64,000 nucleotides of DNA from [Clostridium] celerecrescens 18A (lineage in GTDB: Bacteria > Bacillota > Clostridia > Lachnospirales > Lachnospiraceae). The notes below the pieces were generated by a model. The model saw only the letters and a program-made list of their open reading frames with translations. It did no database searches and had not been told where the DNA came from. The DNA lies in assembly GCF_002797975.1 (NCBI RefSeq), contig NZ_PGET01000001.1, positions 186,001-250,000 on the forward strand, given 5' to 3'. This document shows positions 7,623 through 15,591 of this stretch, in pieces. The translations under genes were made by a program, and so were the position numbers. Each line of letters opens with the position of its first letter. Position 1 is the first letter of the stretch.

Positions 7623-8290
7623 CCGTTTAAAGCCTGCCGCTTCACCTGTCCGATAGCTCCAAGTACAGGTGGGAAATACAGGATTAATACAGTTAATACC
7701 AACTCTGGCAGGATATAAGTGGCATTATAACCCAGAGTATAAACCAATGGAGGTATGCCCTCTGGTGTATAGGAGGCAAAGAATATATAACCGGAAACAA
7801 CATGGAATAAGTACCGACCTGTAACTCCCACAATATATCCGGCTACAAGGCCGTGCTTTTTGTTACTGAACAGCCCGGAAAGACCCAAAGCACCGAATGC
7901 CAAGGGATAGTCAAGAAGAACCTGGATCGGAGCGAATATATAGGGGTTCGTGATAAACTGTAAGATTCCATAGGCTATCCCGGTCGTGATCCCGGCCTTT
8001 ACACCGTAAACATAACCGATGAGGCAGATGAACAGCATGGAAAACAATGTGATTGAGCCGCCAAAAGGAAGGGAGGCTACTTTGATAAAGGAAGTTACTG
8101 TTGCAAGCGCCATTGCACCTGCGCAGTAAACCAGCTGTCGGGTCTGCAGCTTTTGAGATTTAGAAGACGATCTGCCAAGAAGATGCAGGGCAAAAAAGAT
8201 CGCAGCAAATAGAACGATTACCAGCAAGTATCCTGCCGGCCTTAATAAATACTCTTCATTTTCCGCAGAGTAAGTTAGAAAAAATGACAT
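7619..8290 (-). CDS. thiT: ECF thiamine transporter S component ThiT
   Basis: 223 residues with about six to seven membrane helices. SFIKVASLPFGGSITLFSML and the later DYPLAFGALGLSG are ThiT hallmarks (PF09515), including the region that lines the thiamine site in the family. It would bind thiamine and pair with EcfAAT proteins. A TPP riboswitch sits immediately upstream on the same strand, which independently supports the thiamine assignment. Start ATG at 8288-8290 with AGGAGG eight bases upstream. Confidence 0.92.
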   Translation of the reverse strand: MSFFLTYSAENEEYLLRPAGYLLVIVLFAAIFFALHLLGRSSSKSQKLQTRQLVYCAGAMALATVTSFIKVASLPFGGSITLFSMLFICLIGYVYGVKAGITTGIAYGILQFITNPYIFAPIQVLLDYPLAFGALGLSGLFSNKKHGLVAGYIVGVTGRYLFHVVSGYIFFASYTPEGIPPLVYTLGYNATYILPELVLTVLILYFPPVLGAIGQVKRQALNG

Positions 8291-8324
8291 AAAAAATCCT
8301 CCTTTGTGTGCGCAGGAGGGGACT

Positions 8325-8414
8325 ACTATTGCTTCCTTACGCCGGCATTATCCGGTTCAAGTAGTGAGGGTTCGGTTTCTACCAATCTCAGCCAATGGCT
8401 CCCCTAGCGTGTGT
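8325..8414 (-). ncRNA. TPP (THI-element) riboswitch controlling thiT
   Basis: Read on the minus strand the region has the conserved TPP aptamer blocks in order: GCTAGGGGAGCC, CTGAGATTGG, GAACCCT, then ACTTGAACCGGATAATGCC and GGCGTAAGGAAGC. GCT/AGC closes helix P1. Downstream, AGGAGG (the thiT Shine-Dalgarno, plus-strand 8299-8304) can pair with CCTCCT (plus-strand 8315-8320), followed by six U, so the expression platform may act as an SD sequestor and/or terminator. Confidence 0.95.
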
Positions 8415-8435
8415 AATTTATACAATTTTGCTGTG

Positions 8436-8464
8436 AGTATAGCGCAAAAACACAGGCTTGTCAA
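8436..8464 (-). promoter_or_regulatory. thiT: SigA-type promoter of the thiT riboswitch transcript
   Basis: On the minus strand TTGACA (8459-8464), 17-base spacer, TATACT (8436-8441). Transcription would start just upstream of the TPP aptamer. Confidence 0.8.
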
Positions 8465-8620
8465 GCCTTATCAAGTCATGTTTTTGCATATCTGATCCAT
8501 AACCAAATTGTAAATTCAGTATAAAAATGCAAATAAAGCACAACCTAGTAAAAGAAGTAAAGTTGAAATAAAGTCCGCTTGATTAATTATTAACAAATTG
8601 GAGATACGGAGGTTGTTTTA

Positions 8621-9046
8621 ATGACAGGCTTTATTATTGCTCTTATATCCGGAGCGCTTATGAGCATACAGGGAGTTTTTAATACGGGAGTGACAAAGCA
8701 GACCAGCATGTGGGTTTCAACAGGCTGGGTACAGCTGACTGCATTTTTGACCTGCCTCATTCTGTGGTATTTCTCCGGCAGGGAGAACATTACCGGCCTA
8801 TTTGATGTGCAGCCCAAGTACTTATTGATTGGCGGCGTTATGGGTGCATTCATTACCTATACAGTAGTAAGGAGTATGGGAACCCTGGGTCCGGCCAAAG
8901 CGGCTCTGATCATTGTAATTTCTCAAATCATTGTAGCCTATGCCATCGAGTTGTTTGGCTTATTCGGTGTTGAAAAGGTGGGTTTTGAATGGAAGAAGCT
9001 GATCGGTGCAGTTGTTGCCATTATCGGAATCATGATATTTAATTAA
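8621..9046 (+). CDS. YdcZ-type (DMT superfamily) small membrane transporter
   Basis: 141 residues with about five hydrophobic helices: TGFIIALISGALMSIQGVFN at the N-terminus, then segments near 40-55, 70-90, 95-115 and 120-140. This is the length and layout of the DUF606/YdcZ family (PF04657), half-size members of the drug/metabolite transporter superfamily that work as dimers. RBS TACGGAGG precedes ATG 8621. It stands alone, between thiT and comEA; substrate unknown. The upstream stretch 8465-8620 shows no strong promoter. Confidence 0.75.
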   Translation: MTGFIIALISGALMSIQGVFNTGVTKQTSMWVSTGWVQLTAFLTCLILWYFSGRENITGLFDVQPKYLLIGGVMGAFITYTVVRSMGTLGPAKAALIIVISQIIVAYAIELFGLFGVEKVGFEWKKLIGAVVAIIGIMIFN

Positions 9047-9060
9047 TTTGGAAATAGTGC

Positions 9061-9089
9061 TTGTATTTACTTATTTCTTTAGGTAGAAT
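9061..9089 (+). promoter_or_regulatory. SigA-type promoter for comEA
   Basis: TTGTAT (9061-9066), 17 bases, TAGAAT (9084-9089), about 60 bases before the comEA ATG. Confidence 0.5.
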
Positions 9090-9148
9090 AGTAACATAGG
9101 CTGAAGATGGTATCCTTTTTTGGAGATTTTTGTAAGAGGAGGGATATC

Positions 9149-9823
9149 ATGGATTACCAGAAAGTTAAAATCATCCTTATCGCCCTGTGTGTCTTAGGGG
9201 CGGGTGTATGTTATGGCTTCAGCAGAAGCCAGGAGGTTCACAGGCCAGGGGTTTCTTTGACAGAGGAATCGTCTTTATATTCCGGGGAAAGTGTTATCGG
9301 AATTGAAGCAGGTGATGGCACGGAAGCTTTAACAGCAGAAGAGGACAGTTTAGGAAGTGCAGGAGAGGAAACGGCCCTGCCTTTCTATGTACATATCTGC
9401 GGAGAAGTTGTTTCTCCCGGTGTTTATGAGCTTAAAGAAGGAAGCCGGGTTTTTCAGGCAATCGAGATAGCAGGCGGAGTCACAGACCAGGCTGCGGCAG
9501 AATATTTAAATATGGCGGAGCAGGTCAAGGACGGCATGAAGATCGTGGTCCCTGGAAAGGAAGAGGTGGAAGCGGCAAAGGCCAGGGGTGAGATTTCCTT
9601 ACAGGCAGAGGCTTCATCGAACGTACAAAAAACAAAGGTAAATTTAAATACAGCCACCAAAGAGGAACTGATGACCCTTCGGGGAATCGGAGAAGCCAAG
9701 GCAGCCGATATCCTTAAATATCGGGACAGCCATGGCGGATTTCAAAAGATCGAGGATATCATGAAGATATCCGGCATTAAAGATGCGGCGTTTCAAAAAA
9801 TAAAAGATGATATAACGGTTTGA
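9149..9823 (+). CDS. comEA: ComEA-type DNA-binding protein (SLBB + helix-hairpin-helix)
   Basis: 224 residues from ATG 9149 (RBS AAGAGGAGGG). One N-terminal membrane helix (VKIILIALCVLGAGVCYGF), an acidic linker, an SLBB domain starting at FYVHICGEVVSPGVYELKEG, and a C-terminal double helix-hairpin-helix with KVNLNTATKEELMTLRGIG and GGFQKIEDIMKISGIK. This domain order is the ComEA competence receptor, which holds incoming DNA at the cell surface. ComEC/ComEB are not adjacent. It may be co-transcribed with the response regulator 21 bases downstream. Confidence 0.88.
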   Translation: MDYQKVKIILIALCVLGAGVCYGFSRSQEVHRPGVSLTEESSLYSGESVIGIEAGDGTEALTAEEDSLGSAGEETALPFYVHICGEVVSPGVYELKEGSRVFQAIEIAGGVTDQAAAEYLNMAEQVKDGMKIVVPGKEEVEAAKARGEISLQAEASSNVQKTKVNLNTATKEELMTLRGIGEAKAADILKYRDSHGGFQKIEDIMKISGIKDAAFQKIKDDITV

Positions 9824-9844
9824 AATAGAAGACAGAGGTGTAGT

Positions 9845-10543
9845 ATGGCAAGCGTTTTAGTAGTTGATGATGAAAAACTCATCGTAAAAGGAATGAGATT
9901 CAGTCTGGAGCAGGATGGTATGGAAGTGGACTGTGCCTATGACGGAGAGGAAGCCATTAATCTTGCAAAGCAGAAAGAGTATGATGTGGTCCTATTGGAT
10001 GTCATGCTTCCTAAATATGACGGATACGAAGTATGTCAGGCTATCCGGGAATTTTCCGAGATGCCCATTATCATGCTGACGGCAAAGGGCAACGATATGG
10101 ATAAGATCCTTGGCCTGGAATACGGTGCCGACGATTATATTACAAAGCCTTTTAACATTCTTGAGGTAAAGGCCAGGATCAAGGCTATCCTGCGCCGGAA
10201 TGCCAAGAAGAACAAGCGGGATAACCAGGAAGACAGCCAGGTGATAAAAGAAGGCGATTTGAAGCTGGACCGGGACAGCAGGAGAGTGTTTATTGCTGAG
10301 AAAGAAATCAATTTAACAGCAAAGGAGTTTGACCTGTTGGAGCTTCTTACCTGCAATCCGGGTAAGGTATACAGCAGGGAACAGCTTCTTACTTACGTAT
10401 GGGGAAATAAAGCCATGGATACGGGGGATGTACGAACGGTAGACGTTCATGTAAGGCGTCTTCGGGAGAAGATTGAACCCAGTCCCAGCGATCCTAAATA
10501 TGTGCATACCAAGTGGGGCGTAGGATATTATTTCCGCGTCTAG
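9845..10543 (+). CDS. OmpR/PhoB-family response regulator (orphan)
   Basis: 232 residues. Receiver domain with acidic VDDEK near the N-terminus, phospho-acceptor Asp in VVLLDVMLPKYDG, Thr/Lys switch residues in MLTAKG and ITKPF. C-terminal winged helix-turn-helix with LTAKEFDLLELL, YSREQLLTYVWG and VRTVDVHVRRLREKIE. No histidine kinase gene follows: a terminator and a GNAT gene come next, so it is an orphan here and its kinase lies elsewhere. It follows comEA by 21 bases. Confidence 0.9.
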   Translation: MASVLVVDDEKLIVKGMRFSLEQDGMEVDCAYDGEEAINLAKQKEYDVVLLDVMLPKYDGYEVCQAIREFSEMPIIMLTAKGNDMDKILGLEYGADDYITKPFNILEVKARIKAILRRNAKKNKRDNQEDSQVIKEGDLKLDRDSRRVFIAEKEINLTAKEFDLLELLTCNPGKVYSREQLLTYVWGNKAMDTGDVRTVDVHVRRLREKIEPSPSDPKYVHTKWGVGYYFRV

Positions 10544-10554
10544 TAAAAGAAAGA

Positions 10555-10596
10555 GGAGGATTTCTGACGGGTGACCGGAGAAATCCGCCTTTTCTT
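10555..10596 (+). terminator. Intrinsic terminator after the response regulator
   Basis: GGATTTCT and AGAAATCC form the core stem (extended by AGG/CCT with one mismatch) followed by TTTTCTT. Confidence 0.65.
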
Positions 10597-10657
10597 AAAT
10601 TTTGGGAGAGAAAATCCCATAGATCAGAATCAATTTTGGAAATGGGGAAACGATAGG

Positions 10658-11164
10658 ATGGATTACAGCATTAGAAAAGTAAGAAAAGAGGATTTGGACC
10701 GTGTGGTAGAAGTGGAAGCCCTCTGTTTTCCGCCGGAAGAGGCAGCGGGGAGGGAAGCCATTTTGCAGAGGATTGCTCTTTTTCCTGAAAGCTTCCTTGT
10801 GGCGGAGCTATCCGACGGGACGATCATTGGTTTTATTAATGGCTGCGTTACAGAAGGGAATACGATTTGTGACGAAATGTTTGAGAAAGCAGATTTTCAT
10901 AACCCAGACGGTGCTTACCAAAGCGTGTTTGGACTTGATGTGATAAAAGAATGGCGGGGCCGGGGAGTTGCCGCTGCGCTTATGAAACGTTTTATTGAAG
11001 AAGCAGGAAAAAGAGGCAGGAAAGGAATGATACTCACCTGCAAGGACAGGCTGATTCATTATTACGAAAAATTCGGTTACCGGAACATGGGAGTGTCCGG
11101 ATCCGTACACGGAGGAGCCGTCTGGTATGACATGCGGCTCGATTTTATGGATACAGGGAAGTGA
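10658..11164 (+). CDS. GNAT-family N-acetyltransferase
   Basis: 168 residues from ATG 10658. GNAT fold: FLVAELSDGTIIGFINGCV (strands 3-4), the acetyl-CoA pyrophosphate loop in VIKEWRGRGVAAALM (Q/RxxGxG/A pattern), and a C-terminal HYYEKFGYRNMGVSGSVHGG. The overall pattern resembles arylalkylamine/small-amine acetyltransferases, but the acceptor cannot be assigned. The frame is open from 10571 but that part overlaps the preceding terminator. It is 12 bases upstream of the acyltransferase gene and may be co-expressed with it. Confidence 0.8.
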   Translation: MDYSIRKVRKEDLDRVVEVEALCFPPEEAAGREAILQRIALFPESFLVAELSDGTIIGFINGCVTEGNTICDEMFEKADFHNPDGAYQSVFGLDVIKEWRGRGVAAALMKRFIEEAGKRGRKGMILTCKDRLIHYYEKFGYRNMGVSGSVHGGAVWYDMRLDFMDTGK

Positions 11165-11176
11165 GGCACCGTCAGT

Positions 11177-13033
11177 ATGAAGAGAAGCCCCCAGGGAGAG
11201 CGGTGGAGACGGCTTGACAATACGGCAAAGATATTTCCGGTCATAGCCAGTGAAAATTTAAGCAATGTATTCCGGATTTCCGCGGTTCTAAAGGATGAGG
11301 TGGATCCGGGTACCCTGCAGCGTGCACTGGAAGAGATCCTTCCTCAGTTTGAGGGATTTTCGGTGAGGCTGCGAAGGGGATTTTTCTGGTATTATTTTGA
11401 GAACAATAAGAGGATGCCGGTCATTGAACGGGAAACGACTTATCCCTGCAAATACATTGATCCTCACAGCAATCAGCTTTATTTGTTCCGAGTCACATAT
11501 TTTGACAGGCGGATCAATCTGGAGGTATTCCATGCGGTTACAGACGGACTGGGAGCGGTAAATTTTTTAAAGGCCCTTGTTTACCGGTATCTGGATCTTA
11601 AGAAAAATTCCAGGACCGGCCATCGGGCCTCTCAGAAGATATCATCGGATGTATCCATGAATGTGGAGGATAGTTACGTCCGCCATTATAAAAAAACCGA
11701 AAAACGCAAATACAGCTCAAGAAGAGCCTATCATCTGGCAGGAGAAGCCCTTCCTCTCGATGAGGAAAATGTTCTTCACGGTTACGTGGACTTAAAGATG
11801 CTTAAGACGGTCGCTAAAAGCTATGGGGTCAGCATCACCAGATTTTTGACGGCGGCTTTGATCTGGTCGATCTATCAGGAATATCTTGACGGAAAGCCTT
11901 GTGAGGAGTCCATCGGTATCAGTATCCCCATTAACCTGCGGACCTTTTTCGGCTCGGAGACAAATGCTAATTTTTTTGCGGTGACGCTTATTGATTTTTT
12001 ATCCACCAGTGAGGAGCATACCTTTACAGAGGTACTGGAAGCGGTAAGCAGCCAGATGGATTCAAAGATCACAAAGGAAAAGATGGAGCAAATCATCTCC
12101 TACAATGTTTCCAATGAAAAGAAGTGGTACCTGCGGGCCGCACCTCTTGTTGTAAAATGGTGTGCATTAAACCTGGTTTTCCGGAAAAATGAAAAAGCCT
12201 ACACCATGACTCTTTCCAATATAGGTCCGATTGATATTGAAGAGGATTACAGGAAGGAAATCGAACGGTTTTCCATAATGATCGGAGTTTCCAAGAGGCA
12301 GCCTATGAAATGTGCGGTCTGTTCCTATGGAGAAGAGGTCATTGTGACCTTTACTTCCGTATTTCAGGACACCAGGCTTCAGGATCGTTTTTTCGGTTTT
12401 CTTAGAGAAATGAGGATTCCGGTGAGCCTTGAGAGCAACGGTGTTCCGGATCACAGGGATGATCTTGGAATGTATCCCCAGATCCGGTATGACCGGAAAC
12501 GTCTTAAGAAGCTGGCCACTGTCTTTTATGGATTGCTGTTTTTTGTAGGGGCTGTTTTAGGGATGATCAATTATGCCACTTATTCCGGCTCTTTGTGGTC
12601 CATCATTGCCATCGGACTTATGGCATATACCGCTCTTACCGTTGAATATTCCGTTTTGCGCCATGCGAATCTTGCATCTAAGATCCTTTTGCAGACGGTG
12701 GCCGCGCAGATACTTTTAGTGGCCCTGGACCATTCTACGGGTTATAATGGCTGGTCAGTGAATTACGGAATTCCAAGCACCATTTTATTTGCGGATCTTT
12801 CCATTGTTTTTTTGATTCTGGTGAACCGGATGAACTGGCAGAGCTATTTCATGTATCAGATTGCTGTTACAGTGTTCAGTTTTATTCCTTTGATTTTATG
12901 GGCGACTGGTCTTCTTACCAGACCGTTTCTGGCCCTGTTTACTGTGACAGTGACAGTGATCATTCTTGCCGTTACGATTGTGCTTGGGGACCGAAGTGTA
13001 AAAACGGAACTGAAAAGGCGGTTTCATGTGTAA
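11177..13033 (+). CDS. Membrane-linked alcohol-acetyltransferase/condensation-like protein
   Basis: 618 residues. Residues 1 to about 410 resemble the acyl-CoA-dependent condensation / alcohol acetyltransferase superfamily: FHAVTDGLG (His119, Asp123) is the HxxxDG active-site motif, and SIPINLRTFFGSETNANFF matches the solvent-channel region of that fold. From about residue 445 the protein changes to six hydrophobic helices (FYGLLFFVGAVLGMINYAT onward) ending in a basic tail, a C-terminal membrane module of the DUF6320 kind. The enzyme would acylate an unknown alcohol/amine at the membrane. An alpha/beta hydrolase follows in the same direction, a pairing that suggests making and breaking the same ester. 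Confidence 0.7.
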   Translation: MKRSPQGERWRRLDNTAKIFPVIASENLSNVFRISAVLKDEVDPGTLQRALEEILPQFEGFSVRLRRGFFWYYFENNKRMPVIERETTYPCKYIDPHSNQLYLFRVTYFDRRINLEVFHAVTDGLGAVNFLKALVYRYLDLKKNSRTGHRASQKISSDVSMNVEDSYVRHYKKTEKRKYSSRRAYHLAGEALPLDEENVLHGYVDLKMLKTVAKSYGVSITRFLTAALIWSIYQEYLDGKPCEESIGISIPINLRTFFGSETNANFFAVTLIDFLSTSEEHTFTEVLEAVSSQMDSKITKEKMEQIISYNVSNEKKWYLRAAPLVVKWCALNLVFRKNEKAYTMTLSNIGPIDIEEDYRKEIERFSIMIGVSKRQPMKCAVCSYGEEVIVTFTSVFQDTRLQDRFFGFLREMRIPVSLESNGVPDHRDDLGMYPQIRYDRKRLKKLATVFYGLLFFVGAVLGMINYATYSGSLWSIIAIGLMAYTALTVEYSVLRHANLASKILLQTVAAQILLVALDHSTGYNGWSVNYGIPSTILFADLSIVFLILVNRMNWQSYFMYQIAVTVFSFIPLILWATGLLTRPFLALFTVTVTVIILAVTIVLGDRSVKTELKRRFHV

Positions 13034-13062
13034 AAAGATGCCGGAAAAGGAGGGGATTGTTG

Positions 13063-14091
13063 ATGAGCCGAAGAAAAGTGAGCGTAAGAGGAAATCTTGT
13101 GAGGGACATGATGCAGAATGTAATGGAAACTTCGTTAAAACAGCCCATCCGGACAGGAGAACTGAGGAAAAATCCAGTGGAACCTGCATGGGTCCGTCCG
13201 GCGGGTTATGAATATGAAATCGTAGAGCTGGAACATTTGAAAATGGAATATCTCCGCCCTGTGGGAGTGGTGACGGACCGGGTGATCTTACAGCTTCACG
13301 GCGGCGGATACATCGGGCCTATGAAGAACATTTACCGGAGATTTGCGGTCCGGTATTCCAAGCTAAGCTACGGAGGGGACGTTTTGACCCTTGACTACCG
13401 GGTGGCCCCGGAACATCCATATCCGGCTGCTTTGGAGGATGCAGTGGCTGCTTATCAGTGGCTTATTGAAGAAAAAGGGTACCGGCCAGAGCATATTGCG
13501 GTTGCCGGGGATTCTGCCGGTGGCGGATTAAGCCTGGCCTTAGGGCTGTATTTGAAAGATCATGGAATTGCCCTTCCCGGAGGGTTTATCACCATGTCTG
13601 CCTGGACAGATCTAACCAACAGCGGGGAAAGCCGTGTGTCTAATTACGAGATTGATCCGCTGTTTGGAAATTCTACGGATAATATGCTTTACAATTCGGA
13701 ATATATCGGGGGAGAGGACCCTGGCATTCCTTATATTTCTCCGGTATTTGGGGAATATGAAGGCTTTCCTCCTGTTCTCATGCAGGTTGGAAGCTATGAG
13801 GTGCTTTTAAGTGATACGCTGACTGTAGCTGACAAGTTAAAACATGCAGGAGTGAAGCGGCGGGTTTCCGTTTATGAGGGAATGTTTCATGTATTTCAGA
13901 TGGGACTGGATTTGATCCCCGAGAGCCGGGAGGCATGGGATGAAGTGGAATCGTTTTTACGGATCATCTTTAATATCAATGTCAAACCCGATGGAAAAGT
14001 GGTGCGAAAGGTGAAAACAGAGCACACAAAGCCGGCAAGAGATATGGTTAAGCTTCTCATTGCCATGATGAAGAAAGAACTGGACGCATAA
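13063..14091 (+). CDS. Alpha/beta hydrolase (HSL-type esterase)
   Basis: 342 residues from ATG 13063 (GGAGGGG upstream). Hormone-sensitive-lipase-type features: oxyanion motif LHGGGYIGP, nucleophile elbow [13 protein letters not shown], the acid in the segment [12 protein letters not shown], and the catalytic His in [10 protein letters not shown]. No signal peptide, so cytosolic. It follows the acyltransferase by 29 bases and precedes rlmH by 11 bases. The C-terminus has an added basic tail ([15 protein letters not shown]). Probable carboxylesterase/deacetylase whose substrate may be the product of its neighbour. Confidence 0.85.
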   Translation: MSRRKVSVRGNLVRDMMQNVMETSLKQPIRTGELRKNPVEPAWVRPAGYEYEIVELEHLKMEYLRPVGVVTDRVILQLHGGGYIGPMKNIYRRFAVRYSKLSYGGDVLTLDYRVAPEHPYPAALEDAVAAYQWLIEEKGYRPEHIAVAGDSAGGGLSLALGLYLKDHGIALPGGFITMSAWTDLTNSGESRVSNYEIDPLFGNSTDNMLYNSEYIGGEDPGIPYISPVFGEYEGFPPVLMQVGSYEVLLSDTLTVADKLKHAGVKRRVSVYEGMFHVFQMGLDLIPESREAWDEVESFLRIIFNINVKPDGKVVRKVKTEHTKPARDMVKLLIAMMKKELDA

Positions 14092-14102
14092 AGGAGACAC
14101 CA

Positions 14103-14582
14103 ATGAAGATTACGCTGGTAACTGTGGGAAAAATAAAGGAGAAGTTTTATACAGATGCCATCGGGGAATACAGCAAACGATTGAGCCGCTACTGCAAACT
14201 GGATATCGTACAGGTGGCTGACGAAAAAACACCGGACTCGGCCAGTGAGGCAGTTGAGAGGCAGATAAAGGAGAAGGAAGGGGAAAGAATCCTTTCTTCG
14301 ATTAAGGATGGGGCTTATGTGATTGCGTTGGCAATTGATGGGGAAATGCTTAACTCGGTTGAACTGTCGGAGAAGATAAACGGTCTGGGGATCGGAGGAG
14401 TGAGCCATATTGTCTTTGTGATTGGCGGGTCTTTGGGGCTTTCTGATGCTGTTTTAAGGCGGGCGGATTATAAGCTGAGCTTTTCCAGGATGACGTTTCC
14501 GCATCAGCTGATGAGAGTTGTTTTGCTGGAGCAGGTTTACCGGAGTTATCGGATTATTAGCGGGGAGCCTTACCATAAGTGA
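14103..14582 (+). CDS. rlmH: 23S rRNA (pseudouridine1915-N3)-methyltransferase RlmH
   Basis: 159 residues, the normal length for this SPOUT methyltransferase. Diagnostic pieces are [20 protein letters not shown] at the start, [15 protein letters not shown] in the SAM-binding knot and the C-terminal [19 protein letters not shown]. It methylates helix 69 pseudouridine in the assembled 70S ribosome. Follows the hydrolase by 11 bases with RBS AAAGGAGA. Confidence 0.97.
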   Translation: MKITLVTVGKIKEKFYTDAIGEYSKRLSRYCKLDIVQVADEKTPDSASEAVERQIKEKEGERILSSIKDGAYVIALAIDGEMLNSVELSEKINGLGIGGVSHIVFVIGGSLGLSDAVLRRADYKLSFSRMTFPHQLMRVVLLEQVYRSYRIISGEPYHK

Positions 14583-14592
14583 CCCCGAAACC

Positions 14593-14621
14593 TTGTTTCA
14601 TACAACGAAAGATGATATAAT
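14593..14621 (+). promoter_or_regulatory. SigA-type promoter for the IclR gene
   Basis: TTGTTT (14593-14598), 17-base spacer, perfect TATAAT (14616-14621), about 35 bases before the ATG at 14655. Confidence 0.65.
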
Positions 14622-14654
14622 CAGTTTATTATTTTACAGGAGAGTATACGATCT

Positions 14655-15407
14655 ATGCATATGCCAACATATCGGGTGACCTCGATTTTAAATGCCCTTT
14701 CCAACAGTCAGGAAGGATATACATTAAGTGAATTGACCAGAAAAACAGGAATATTGACAGGAACTATCTCGCCCATTTTAAAAACATTGCTGGAAGAAGG
14801 CTTTCTGGAGATGGCGCCCACTGGGAACCGTTATAAGATTGGTATGCAGGCCTACTATATAGGATTGGCCTTTTCAAAGGGTAGTACCACTCTGGAACTG
14901 GTGAGAAAAGAAATGGAGAAGCTGTCAAAGGAGTGCAATGAAACCTGTCAGATGGGGATCTTGCGGGAAGGTGAGGTGTTCTATCTGTTAAAGGTTGAAG
15001 GGAATGAGTCGATCCGGGTTGTATCGGAAGTTGGAGGCAGCCTGCCTGCTTATGCCACGGGTCTGGGAAAAGCGATTTTGTCAAAGTATGAAGCATCTGA
15101 ATTAAAAACGTTTTACCCTGATGGACTGAAAGCCCTCACGGCTAATACCGTAACTGATATGGAGGAATTGAACAGACAGATAGAAGCCATAAAGAGCAGT
15201 GGGTTTTCCTATGAAGAAGGGGAAAGCGGCGAACATACCGCTTGTATTGGAACGGCGATCTGTCAGAATGGAGAAATTGTTGCCGGTTTAAGCGTCGTAT
15301 TTCCGATTTTCAGGAAATCAGAAGAAAAAGCACAAATAATCCGGCAGGCATTAATCAAGTGCAAGACTAACATTGAAAAGATATTGGTAAATAATTCTTT
15401 GATTTAA
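14655..15407 (+). CDS. IclR-family transcriptional regulator
   Basis: 250 residues. N-terminal winged helix with NALSNSQEGYTLSELTRKTG and then the IclR effector domain: LPAYATGLGKAILSKY, HTACIGTAICQNGEIVAGLSVVFP. It is the first gene of a sugar-acid cluster and is separated from it by a terminator and a repeat-rich control region. IclR proteins often govern such pathways with intermediates as effectors; YjhI of E. coli, in an analogous cluster, is also IclR-type. Likely regulator of the 15592-20610 operon (inference from position). Confidence 0.88.
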   Translation: MHMPTYRVTSILNALSNSQEGYTLSELTRKTGILTGTISPILKTLLEEGFLEMAPTGNRYKIGMQAYYIGLAFSKGSTTLELVRKEMEKLSKECNETCQMGILREGEVFYLLKVEGNESIRVVSEVGGSLPAYATGLGKAILSKYEASELKTFYPDGLKALTANTVTDMEELNRQIEAIKSSGFSYEEGESGEHTACIGTAICQNGEIVAGLSVVFPIFRKSEEKAQIIRQALIKCKTNIEKILVNNSLI

Positions 15408-15410
15408 ATA

Positions 15411-15455
15411 AAAAACATTTTGAAATTTCCAGGAAATCTCAAAGTGTTTTTTTTG
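15411..15455 (+). terminator. Intrinsic terminator after the IclR gene
   Basis: ACATTTTGAAATTTCC pairs with GGAAATCTCAAAGTGT (with G-U pairs) and is followed by eight T. Confidence 0.75.
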
Positions 15456-15486
15456 TGCAATTGATACAAAAATAGAGGGAAATTAT

Positions 15487-15499
15487 TGTCAAAATGACA
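15487..15499. promoter_or_regulatory. Palindromic operator candidate upstream of the sugar-acid operon
   Basis: TGTCA-AAA-TGACA is a perfect 5-3-5 palindrome about 95 bases upstream of the dehydratase start. The spacing and A/T core are compatible with an IclR-type dimer site; no direct proof. Confidence 0.45.
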
Positions 15500-15537
15500 T
15501 TTTTATAATAACTATTGATTTTTCATTGTTCAGGAGT

Positions 15538-15568
15538 TATCATATATACATAAAATATCATATATACA
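15538..15568 (+). repeat. Two 13-base direct repeats in the dehydratase promoter region
   Basis: TATCATATATACA occurs at 15538-15550 and again at 15556-15568, an 18-base period, immediately before the dehydratase RBS (AGCGGGGAAATGG). The repeats contain TATATA elements that could double as -10 regions or regulator half-sites. Confidence 0.6.
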
Positions 15569-15591
15569 AAAAATGAAAGCGGGGAAATGGA

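Noticed and set aside
8304-8495. 63-codon plus-strand reading frame
   Set aside because: It lies on the antisense strand of the TPP aptamer and thiT promoter; no RBS or protein-like content.
15538-15568. CRISPR-like repeat pair
   Set aside because: Only two 13-base copies with a 5-base spacing and a promoter position; no array or cas genes in the window.
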